Shown here: in pieces, positions 1 to 5,035 of the stretch
Layout of the letters: every line of letters begins with the position of its first letter
Numbering within the stretch: the stretch's first letter is position 1
Assembly (NCBI GenBank): GCA_017881145.1
Contig: JADGRG010000549.1
Coordinates: 1 to 5,131, forward strand
From: Sandaracinaceae bacterium
GTDB lineage: Bacteria > Myxococcota_A > Polyangia > Polyangiales > JAFGIB01
Length of the DNA stretch: 5,131 nucleotides
Reading direction: 5' to 3'
Notes under the pieces: model-generated
Seen by the model: the letters and a program-made list of their open reading frames with translations, nothing else
Told to the model about the DNA's origin: nothing
The model's database searches: none
Position numbers and translations under genes: made by a program

Positions 1-1
1 C

Positions 2-61
2 GATCCGCTGTTCGCCAAAGAGACCGCGGCGGCTCAAGAGCTGTCGGAAAATGGCTCATAG
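2..61 (+). CDS. Possible C-terminal tail of an upstream gene (partial)
   Basis: An open frame enters from the left edge and ends at a TAG at 59-61. It would give 19 residues, starting DPLFAKETAAAQ. The last seven codons (ELSENGS) and the stop lie inside the palindromic repeat at 36-158. If this frame is real, the repeat either supplies the end of the gene or has cut it short. The fragment is too short to identify, and the only support is its plausible protein-like composition. The frame of the downstream hydrolase is also open through this region to the window edge, so the choice of frame is uncertain. Confidence 0.25.
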   Translation, partial: DPLFAKETAAAQELSENGS

Positions 62-158
62 CGGCTTACGTCCTCGAAAAAATCCTCGAAATACGAGAGT
101 ATTCCTGCGGTTTTTTCTGCGGGCGCGCTCGCTCTGCGCCGATTTTTCGACAGCTCTT
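36..158. repeat. 123-bp imperfect palindromic element (MITE/REP-like)
   Basis: The outer arms are 17 bp (36-52 and 142-158; AAGAGCTGTCG..AAAAT), inverted with one mismatch. After a one-base bulge at 141 the symmetry continues. Bases 53-63 pair with 130-140 at 9 of 11 positions, G76 plus the A6 tract 77-82 pairs with T6 111-116 plus C117, and AATAC 90-94 pairs with GTATT 99-103 around a GAGA loop. By hand count about 40 of 59 positions are Watson-Crick pairs. Two short direct repeats with 12-bp period lie on either side of the centre: tcctcgaaa at 71 and 83, ctgcgg at 105 and 117. The element is visibly richer in A/T than its surroundings. This form fits a non-autonomous mobile palindromic repeat; it could instead be a bidirectional terminator or a structured RNA. 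No convincing target-site duplication is visible. Confidence 0.7.
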
Positions 159-186
159 CAGTGCGCGTGAGCGCGGTCGGATCGCG

Positions 187-1908
187 TTGCCCTGGTTCCT
201 GGTCACGAGCTTGCTTGCAAGCCCTGCCGTGGCCGACACCGTCTTGGCCGTCGACTTGTCCGCGACGATCCGTCCGGTGACGCACGCCGCGAGCGGCTCG
301 CTCTACGGCGTCACCGAGAAGCTGCCCGCGGACGTGGACGCCCTCATCGCGCCGCTACACCCGAACGTGTTCAACAATCCGGCTGCGGACGTGCAACAAC
401 CGGTTGGGGACGCGATCGCAGTCGCTGGTCGCGTGGCGCGGACCGGGGGGCGGGTAACCATTCGCCTCGCCGATTGGTTTCCGGGTTGGCCCTACAAGTT
501 CAGCAACATGACCGATTGGCTCGACAAGGTGGGTCAAACGGTCTCGCGAAAGAAGGCCTCCGGCGTCGACAACTACTACGGCTACGAGATCTGGAACGAG
601 CCCAATGCGACATGGACCAGCTCGACGTCGTTCACCGACTTCTGGAAGCAGACTTACGACAAGCTGCGGCAGCTCGATCCCAACACGAAGATCATCGGCC
701 CGTCGGTCTCTTGGTACGACGGGGCTTATCTCCAGAACTTCCTGACGTTCGCGAAGAACAACAACTGCCTGCCGGACATCGTGTGCTGGCACGAGCTGAG
801 CGGAGCCGATTTCAGCGCGAATTTCGCGAAGTATCGGGCGCTCGAACAGCAAGTGGGGATCGGCCCGCTGCCGATCAGCATCAACGAATACAGCAACAAG
901 GACATGCTCGGCGACGAGGGGCAGCCGGGTGCATCGGGACCGCTGATTGCGAAGTTCGAGCGCTTTCAGGTCGACTCGGCGTGCATCTCCTATTGGGACG
1001 TTCCGCATCCGGGGCGACTCGGCAGCTTGCTCGCGACCGATACGGACAAGAACGGCGGGTGGTGGTTCTACAAGTGGTACGGAGACATGACCGGCAACAT
1101 GGTCTCGACCACTCCGCCCTCGCCCAACGACGCGGCAGCGCTCGACGGCTTTGCAAACGTGGAGGTCGCCGAAACGGCGAGCGTGGTGTTTGCGGGCGTC
1201 AATGACGGCACGATCCAGATCGTCGTCAAGGGTTTCGCGGCCGCGCTCTTCCGCTCCAAGGTCCATGCGGTCGTGGAGCACACGCCGTTCGCCAGCCGTT
1301 CGACGATCGTCAATGCGACGGACATGATCTCGATGGCCGACGTCAGCGTCGAAAACGACGAGACCACGGTGTCGGTGAGCAACACCAACGGTACAGACGG
1401 GTATCGTCTCAGCCTGAGCTCCATCGGCGGACCGGTTGCTTCCGGCGGTTCCGGCGGTTCCGGCGGCAAGGGCGGCGCGAGCGGCGGTGGCGGGGCGATG
1501 GCCGGCAGCGGTGGCGATGCTGGTCAACGCGATGCAGGGAGCGGCGAGGGGGGAGTCGCCGCAGGCACGACTGGTGGCGCTGGCGGTCGGCTCGCCACGG
1601 GAGGCGGCGGCGGAGTCGGAGGATCGTCCGCAACGGCGGCGGGCACGGGAGGCGGAGCTGGGAACGCACGTGGCGACATGGCAAGCACGGGACACCGCGG
1701 CGGCTGCGCTTGCAGTCTTTCAGCAAGCCGAGCTCGAGGCCATTCGTGGGTGGCACCATGGCTCGTCGCGGCGGGAGCACAGCTGCTCCGACGTCGGCGA
1801 CGGGATCGACGCGCTGCGAAAGGTGCGTTGCTCGCGGCGCTGCTCGTCACGCTCGGCGGCTGCTCGACCAACGCGAGCTCCGACAATGGCGGCGCTCGCG
1901 ATCGCTGA
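187..1908 (+). CDS. Secreted glycoside hydrolase (clan GH-A, GH39-like) with myxobacterial sorting tail
   Basis: Predicted exported retaining glycosidase acting on a plant or microbial polysaccharide; the substrate cannot be read from sequence. Residues 1-16 are a hydrophobic export signal ending ASPAVA before DT. The catalytic region spans about 20-310. EIWNEPN (134-140) carries the likely acid/base Glu138, and ISINEYS (230-236) the likely nucleophile Glu234. WWFYKWYGDMTGN (292-304) resembles the end of the barrel in related enzymes. Residues 320-412 look like a beta-sandwich. Residues 413-500 are a Gly/Ser/Ala linker. Then come Cys507-Ala-Cys509, a hydrophobic stretch 521-534 and five Arg (535-539), as in MYXO-CTERM tails that are processed for surface display. 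The protein then runs on for 34 residues past the Arg cluster (540-573) with a lipobox, which is odd. TTG at 187 is the only usual start codon in this open frame, which continues upstream to the window edge. Its Shine-Dalgarno is poor and it leaves the signal without a basic N-region, so the start is uncertain. The clan is confident; the exact family is less so. Confidence 0.8.
   Translation: MPWFLVTSLLASPAVADTVLAVDLSATIRPVTHAASGSLYGVTEKLPADVDALIAPLHPNVFNNPAADVQQPVGDAIAVAGRVARTGGRVTIRLADWFPGWPYKFSNMTDWLDKVGQTVSRKKASGVDNYYGYEIWNEPNATWTSSTSFTDFWKQTYDKLRQLDPNTKIIGPSVSWYDGAYLQNFLTFAKNNNCLPDIVCWHELSGADFSANFAKYRALEQQVGIGPLPISINEYSNKDMLGDEGQPGASGPLIAKFERFQVDSACISYWDVPHPGRLGSLLATDTDKNGGWWFYKWYGDMTGNMVSTTPPSPNDAAALDGFANVEVAETASVVFAGVNDGTIQIVVKGFAAALFRSKVHAVVEHTPFASRSTIVNATDMISMADVSVENDETTVSVSNTNGTDGYRLSLSSIGGPVASGGSGGSGGKGGASGGGGAMAGSGGDAGQRDAGSGEGGVAAGTTGGAGGRLATGGGGGVGGSSATAAGTGGGAGNARGDMASTGHRGGCACSLSASRARGHSWVAPWLVAAGAQLLRRRRRDRRAAKGALLAALLVTLGGCSTNASSDNGGARDR
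1441..1467 (+). repeat. Triplicated 9-bp repeat encoding Ser-Gly-Gly
   Basis: Three adjacent 9-bp units (TCCGGCGGT, TCCGGCGGT, TCCGGCGGC) open the glycine-rich linker of the hydrolase. They encode SGG three times. Such units can expand or contract by slippage, which would change linker length without breaking the frame. Confidence 0.75.
1813..1905 (+). other. Lipoprotein-signal-like extension fused to the end of the hydrolase
   Basis: Hydrolase residues 543-573 follow the Arg cluster and read as a second signal: Lys546, a hydrophobic run ALLAALLVTL, then the lipobox LGGC with Cys559, followed by the polar tail STNASSDN. This is the architecture of a lipoprotein N-terminus, not of a C-terminus. 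A TTG at 1828 could in principle start a 26-residue micro-lipoprotein. A fused remnant of a former lipoprotein gene is the other reading. Chance composition in GC-rich DNA cannot be excluded. Confidence 0.35.
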
Positions 1909-1933
1909 GCTCACAGCGCTTGGCGAGCAACGT

Positions 1934-1968
1934 CGCGGCTAGCTTGCGGAGAGGCTAGACCGGCCGCG
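1934..1968 (+). terminator. Possible hairpin downstream of the hydrolase gene
   Basis: Starting 26 bases after the hydrolase stop, CGCGG CTAG pairs with CTAG ACCGG CCGCG across a 12-base loop, leaving a five-base bulge on the right side. There is no T tract, so this is a weak candidate terminator or simply a GC-rich fold ahead of the permease gene. Confidence 0.25.
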
Positions 1969-1997
1969 CCAGATGTGGCATCTATCGTCGTTCAACG

Positions 1998-3059
1998 ATG
2001 AATGGACCCACGATGCCCGCTATCTCGCAGCCACTTACACGCCGTCTTTCGTTTCTCGACCGCTACCTCACCGCCTGGATCTTCCTCGCGATGGCGCTGG
2101 GCGTTGCGCTCGGCTTCCTCGCGCCTGCGCTGACAGCAGCGCTGGAGCGGATGAGCGTTGGCACCACTTCGATTCCGATCGCGGCTGGACTGATCCTGAT
2201 GCTGTATCCGCCACTCGCGAAGGTCCGCTACGAGGAGCTCGGCAAGGTCTTCCGCGACAAGCGCGTGCTCGTGCTCTCGCTGGTTCAGAACTGGGTGGTA
2301 GGCCCGCTCTTGATGTTCGGCCTGGCGGTGCTCTTCCTGCGCGACAAACCCGAATACATGCTGGGCTTGATCTTGATCGGCCTGGCGCGTTGCATCGCCA
2401 TGGTCATCGTCTGGAATGACCTCGCCCAAGGCGATCCGGAGTACTGCGCGGGCCTGGTCGCGCTCAACTCCGTCTTCCAGGTGCTCTTCTTCTCGGTCTA
2501 CGCCTATGTCTTCGCAACGCTCTTGCCGAGCTGGCTCGGGCTGCAAAGCGTCGCGGTGCACATCACCATCGGCGAGATCGCAGAGAGCGTAGCCATCTAC
2601 CTCGGCGTGCCCTTCGCGGCCGGATTGTGTACGCGCTTCGTGCTGGTGCGTGCCAAGGGTGCGGATTGGTATCAGACGCGTTTCGTTCCGCGTATCAGCC
2701 CGCTCACGCTCGTGTCGTTGCTCTTCACCATCGTGGTGATGTTCTCGCTCAAGGGCGAGACCATCGTGCAGCTGCCCATGGACGTGCTGCGTATCGCGCT
2801 GCCGCTGCTCTGCTACTTCGTCGTCATGTTCGGCGTGTCGTTCTTCATGAGCCGGCGCGTCGGCGCGAGCTATGCGCACTCAGTCACGCTCTCCCTGACT
2901 GCCGGCTCCAACAACTTCGAGCTGGCCATCGCGGTTGCTGTGGCCACCTTCGGCATCCACAGCGGTGCAGCGCTGGCAGCGGTGATCGGCCCGCTGGTCG
3001 AAGTGCCCGTTCTGCTCGGCCTCGTACACGTCTGCCTGTGGGCGCAGCGGCGTTGGTAG
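1998..3059 (+). CDS. acr3: Acr3-family arsenite efflux permease
   Basis: Inner-membrane carrier of the bile-acid/arsenite (BASS) superfamily that exports As(III), and in some members Sb(III), using the proton motive force. The protein is 353 residues, the usual length, with about ten hydrophobic segments. Family hallmarks are present: YPPLAKVRYEEL (70-81), the TM4 signature RCIAMVIVWNDLAQGD (131-146) with Cys132, ALNSVFQVLFFSVYAYVF (155-172), and NNFELAIAVA (305-314) with Glu308, followed by IGPLVEVPVLL. A Cys in TM4 and a Glu in TM9 are essential in characterised Acr3 proteins, and both are intact here. ATG 1998 has no clear Shine-Dalgarno. ATG 2013 (MPAISQPLTRRLSF) would remove five residues and is equally possible. 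The gene stands alone in the window: no arsR or arsC is seen, although its partners may lie elsewhere. It converges on the lipoprotein gene downstream. The family call is very secure. Confidence 0.95.
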   Translation: MNGPTMPAISQPLTRRLSFLDRYLTAWIFLAMALGVALGFLAPALTAALERMSVGTTSIPIAAGLILMLYPPLAKVRYEELGKVFRDKRVLVLSLVQNWVVGPLLMFGLAVLFLRDKPEYMLGLILIGLARCIAMVIVWNDLAQGDPEYCAGLVALNSVFQVLFFSVYAYVFATLLPSWLGLQSVAVHITIGEIAESVAIYLGVPFAAGLCTRFVLVRAKGADWYQTRFVPRISPLTLVSLLFTIVVMFSLKGETIVQLPMDVLRIALPLLCYFVVMFGVSFFMSRRVGASYAHSVTLSLTAGSNNFELAIAVAVATFGIHSGAALAAVIGPLVEVPVLLGLVHVCLWAQRRW

Positions 3060-3163
3060 TAGGGGCGCAGCCCGCGTCGCGAGTCTTCTGCGAGGCAGTA
3101 TGCAGCACAATGGGTTGACATGGCGTTGCGCTCGGCGCCCTGCGTCCCGTATCACTGGATGTG

Positions 3164-3185
3164 AGCGCGAGCCGATTCTCGCGCT
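3164..3185. terminator. Hairpin between convergent genes
   Basis: AGCGCGAG at 3164-3171 and CTCGCGCT at 3178-3185 form a perfect 8-bp stem with a 6-base loop. It lies 17 bases after the minus-strand lipoprotein stop and about 105 bases after the permease stop. That is a natural place for a shared bidirectional terminator. Neither side has a T tract, so termination is inferred from position and stem only. Confidence 0.4.
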
Positions 3186-3202
3186 GCCTGCTCGCGTCGC
3201 AC

Positions 3203-3718
3203 TCAGTTGCAGAAGAAGTCGACGCAACTGACCTTGTCGAAACACTTGCAGGTGCCGCCGCTATTGTCGAAACCAGACACGTGGACTGCGCCCGTTGGGC
3301 AAGGGCACTGCACTCCCGGACAGACTCCACTGTCCAGCTCGCCTGCGCACGTGGTGGCCGTGCCACCGTTCCGACACTTGTCGAGCGCGTCCATCTTCGA
3401 GTTGCACGCCGTCGATTGCGTGGGCAGCGAGCCCAGACAGGTGAAGCCTTCGGTTGCCGAGCAGTTGTAGTAGGCATCGAAGTCGGTCGCGCACTTGCTC
3501 GGTAGGCCTGCGGCGAGCTGGTCGCAGATCAGCTTGCAGTCCTGGACGCCGACGATGGGTGTGCAGCCCTGCACCTTTGCCTGCGCGTCGCATTGCTTGT
3601 GGCAGCTCGCAGCAGCGACCCCCTTGGTCGTGCCGCCGCTGCTCCCGCCGCTACTGCCGCCGCACGCGGTCGCCCACACCATCAGTCCCGCCACCGCTGC
3701 ACTCTGAAAGCCTCGCAT
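3203..3718 (-). CDS. Cysteine-rich lipoprotein of unknown function
   Basis: A 171-residue predicted lipoprotein. The signal peptide is MRGFQSAAVAGLMVWATAC, with lipid-bearing Cys19 followed by a Gly/Ser spacer (20-31). The mature part has 18 further cysteines: 39, 43, 52, 61, 65, 76, 86, 94, 105, 115, 124, 133, 138, 140, 157, 159, 165 and 170. The even number suits a disulfide-stapled protein outside the cytoplasm. The first half shows paired spacings, CX3C twice (39/43, 61/65) and CX9C twice (76/86, 105/115). The end is denser, with CPC and CKC. No catalytic motif or named domain is recognised. The ATG at 3718 was chosen because GAGGTG lies four bases upstream and gives a clean lipoprotein signal. 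A longer GTG start at 3763 would spoil the signal. It converges on the permease gene and diverges from the desaturase. A structural or binding role at the cell surface is a guess. Confidence 0.8.
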   Translation of the reverse strand: MRGFQSAAVAGLMVWATACGGSSGGSSGGTTKGVAAASCHKQCDAQAKVQGCTPIVGVQDCKLICDQLAAGLPSKCATDFDAYYNCSATEGFTCLGSLPTQSTACNSKMDALDKCRNGGTATTCAGELDSGVCPGVQCPCPTGAVHVSGFDNSGGTCKCFDKVSCVDFFCN

Positions 3719-3722
3719 CACG

Positions 3723-3728
3723 CACCTC
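3723..3728 (-). promoter_or_regulatory. Ribosome binding site of the lipoprotein gene
   Basis: On the minus strand GAGGTG precedes the ATG at 3718 by four bases (GAGGTGCGTGATG). It decides between this start and the upstream in-frame GTG at 3763, and agrees with the signal peptide beginning MRGF. Confidence 0.6.
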
Positions 3729-3757
3729 GCAAGCCAAAGGTTGAGCAGCGAAGACGC

Positions 3758-3787
3758 CGCCACTTGGGCGATATTCTACGCCACTTG
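3758..3787 (-). promoter_or_regulatory. Paired 9-bp direct repeats, possible operator
   Basis: Read on the minus strand, CAAGTGGCG occurs twice (3787-3779 and 3766-3758), exactly 21 bp apart, or two helical turns. The A/T-rich spacer holds TAGAATAT, which could serve as a -10 element for the lipoprotein gene starting 40 bases further on. Two same-face repeats bracketing a -10-like sequence suggest a regulator binding site. No matching -35 is obvious and the regulator is unknown. Confidence 0.35.
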
Positions 3788-3832
3788 CCTGCTCTCTCGC
3801 TTACGTAGGGTCTACATGCGCAAGCTGGCCTC

Positions 3833-3958
3833 TTAGCTGGCTTTCGCGACCGCCAGCCGTTCGCAAAAGTGCTCGGCGAAGCGGGTGACTTGGTCCGAGT
3901 CCGTGTACTCGAAGTCGCGCGAAGTATCCGTGTCGCCGCCTTCCTTCGATCCCCGCGC
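3833..3958 (-). pseudogene. Remnant C-terminal coding fragment, no start codon
   Basis: The minus strand is open for 41 codons to a TAA at 3835-3833, after an in-frame TGA at 3961-3959. It contains no ATG, GTG or TTG. It nevertheless looks like true protein, reading GGDTDTSRDFEYTDSD then QVTRFAEHFCERLAVAKAS. By hand count 33 of 41 codons end in G or C, like the real genes here. Just upstream another frame reads DARLRAIAASMSAGIEG, which would join this one by a single frameshift near 3938-3945. The likely explanation is the decayed 3' end of a gene lost by deletion. The protein family is not recognised. The alternative is chance coding character in GC-rich DNA. Confidence 0.4.
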
Positions 3959-4028
3959 TCATTGAAGCCGCGATGGCGCGCAGCCTGGCGTCACTCGCTG
4001 GGTGCTTATGGTCTTGTTTGATTGGTAG

Positions 4029-4035
4029 AAGGAGG
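4029..4035 (+). promoter_or_regulatory. Ribosome binding site of the desaturase gene
   Basis: AAGGAGG sits seven bases before ATG 4043, an ideal Shine-Dalgarno. It fixes the start there and argues against the in-frame TTG at 4022, which lies upstream of it. Confidence 0.85.
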
Positions 4036-4042
4036 CAAGTGC

Positions 4043-4927
4043 ATGCGCTCTCACACCCGGCAGTCAGCGAGCGTGCTCGGCCGGCCGCTCGCGCCTCGCG
4101 GGCTCTGGCACCGCGCGCTCGGACGGGTCTCACTCTTGCTCTTCGTCGCAATGCATCTCGCCTGCCTGCTGGTCATCGTGTATCCGCCAACCTGGCCGCT
4201 CGTGCTCTTCGCGCTCGGCTCCTACGTGCTGCGCATGTGGGCGATCACGGCCGGCTACCATCGCTACTTCTCGCATCGTTCGTTCCGCACCGGACGCGCC
4301 TTCCAGCTCGTGCTCGCGCTGCTCGGCACCACCGCGATGCAGAACGGTCCGATCTGGTGGTCGGCCTGGCATCGGCGCCATCACAAATACGTCGACACGG
4401 CCGATGACCCGCACTCGCCGCTGATCTACGGCTTCTGGTATGCGCACATGATGTGGGTCTTCGATCCCAAGAACGACCAGACCGATCTCTCGACCGTGGG
4501 TGATCTTACACGCGTCCCTGAGCTCCGTTTGATCGAGCGCTTCGCTTGGGTGCCGCTGGTCGCCTACGCGCTGGCCTGCTACGCAATCGCGGGATTTGCG
4601 GGTGTCGTATGGGGCTTCGTCGTGAGCACCATCGCCGTCAATCACGCGGTCTTCTGCATCAACTCGCTGGCGCACAGGTGGGGATCGCGCCGCTTCGATA
4701 CGCCTGACACCTCGAGGAACAACCCACTCTTGGCTGCGCTCACTCTCGGCGAGGGCTGGCACAACAACCATCACTTCTACATGAGCTCGGCTAGGCAGGG
4801 CTTCATGTGGTGGGAGATCGACATCAGCTACTACACGCTCAATCTGCTCTCCTTCCTGCACGTCGTGCATGACGTGCGTGAGCCCCCTGCGTGGTGTCGA
4901 GACCCGAACGGGGTAAGACCTGTCTGA
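4043..4927 (+). CDS. Membrane fatty-acid desaturase (delta-9 acyl-CoA/acyl-lipid type)
   Basis: Integral-membrane di-iron enzyme that introduces a cis double bond, probably at delta-9, into a fatty acyl chain, using O2 and electrons from a ferredoxin or cytochrome partner. The protein is 294 residues with no fused cytochrome b5, matching the compact bacterial form. All histidine boxes are present: HRYFSH (73-78), HRRHH (110-114) with following DPH (122-124), and GEGWHNNHH (236-244). Accessory His201 and NSLAH (207-211) are also conserved in this family. Hydrophobic segments lie around 30-65, 85-100 and 165-205. NGPIWWSAWHRRHHKYVDTADDPHS is the standard family stretch, shown here as positions 101-125. 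The role would be adjusting membrane fluidity or making unsaturated lipids. It is transcribed alone, with a strong Shine-Dalgarno and no visible electron donor nearby. Regiospecificity and acyl carrier are inferred from family only. Confidence 0.93.
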   Translation: MRSHTRQSASVLGRPLAPRGLWHRALGRVSLLLFVAMHLACLLVIVYPPTWPLVLFALGSYVLRMWAITAGYHRYFSHRSFRTGRAFQLVLALLGTTAMQNGPIWWSAWHRRHHKYVDTADDPHSPLIYGFWYAHMMWVFDPKNDQTDLSTVGDLTRVPELRLIERFAWVPLVAYALACYAIAGFAGVVWGFVVSTIAVNHAVFCINSLAHRWGSRRFDTPDTSRNNPLLAALTLGEGWHNNHHFYMSSARQGFMWWEIDISYYTLNLLSFLHVVHDVREPPAWCRDPNGVRPV

Positions 4928-4999
4928 AGACGAGTGCGACTAAGTGAGCTTGTCCGGCATGCTCGGGTACAGCCACGAGTTGAAGCGCGCGGCGCGATC

Positions 5000-5028
5000 C
5001 GAGAGACCCCGTCGCTTACCGGCTCTCG
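5000..5028. terminator. Possible hairpin between the desaturase and the convergent partial gene
   Basis: CGAGAG (5000-5005) pairs with CTCTCG (5023-5028) over a 17-base loop. Inside it, CCCC at 5007-5010 can add two pairs with GG at 5021-5022 if one base bulges. It sits between two converging genes, 8 bases after the minus-strand stop. No T tract follows on either strand, so this is only a weak terminator candidate. Confidence 0.25.
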
Positions 5029-5035
5029 TTCAGAT

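Larger units (their letters stand above)
3719..4042. other. 324-bp intergenic region between divergent genes
   Basis: This gap separates the lipoprotein gene (leftward) from the desaturase gene (rightward) and must hold both promoters. It contains the lipoprotein Shine-Dalgarno (3723-3728), a direct-repeat pair (3758-3787), a start-less coding remnant on the minus strand (3833-3958) and the desaturase Shine-Dalgarno (4029-4035). A T-rich patch at about 4009-4023 (tcttgtttgattg) is the likeliest promoter zone for the desaturase. No consensus -35/-10 pair can be fixed by eye. Confidence 0.7.

Noticed and set aside
36..158. CRISPR repeat or tRNA as an explanation for the palindrome
   Set aside because: There is only one copy, without regularly spaced repeats, and no cloverleaf or tRNA consensus boxes. 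A single long imperfect hairpin fits better.
355..1695. 446-codon open frame on the minus strand opposite the glycoside hydrolase
   Set aside because: Arg/Ala/Val-rich with no domain. It lies fully antisense to a gene with clear catalytic motifs and is a typical GC-rich shadow frame.
1436..1942. 168-codon plus-strand frame in the hydrolase linker region
   Set aside because: It arises from the repetitive GGC/GCG-rich linker read in another frame; no motif or start signal.
1992..2879. 295-codon open frame on the minus strand opposite acr3
   Set aside because: Composition is dominated by Glu, His, Arg and Gln, as expected from the reverse complement of a hydrophobic membrane protein. The plus-strand Acr3 is unmistakable.
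3719..3763. Longer GTG start (3763) for the Cys-rich lipoprotein
   Set aside because: The extra 15 residues would spoil the lipoprotein signal, and a Shine-Dalgarno is present only for the ATG at 3718.
4022..4042. TTG start at 4022 for the desaturase
   Set aside because: The AAGGAGG ribosome site lies downstream of that TTG and is ideally placed for ATG 4043.
3801..4151. 116-codon minus-strand frame over the divergent gap and desaturase start
   Set aside because: Its N-terminal part is Arg-rich antisense of the desaturase gene. Only the short stretch near 3950-4000 looks protein-like, and it is treated as part of the remnant fragment.
4130..4870. 246-codon open frame on the minus strand opposite the desaturase
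   Set aside because: Antisense to a desaturase with all histidine boxes; no recognisable motif of its own.
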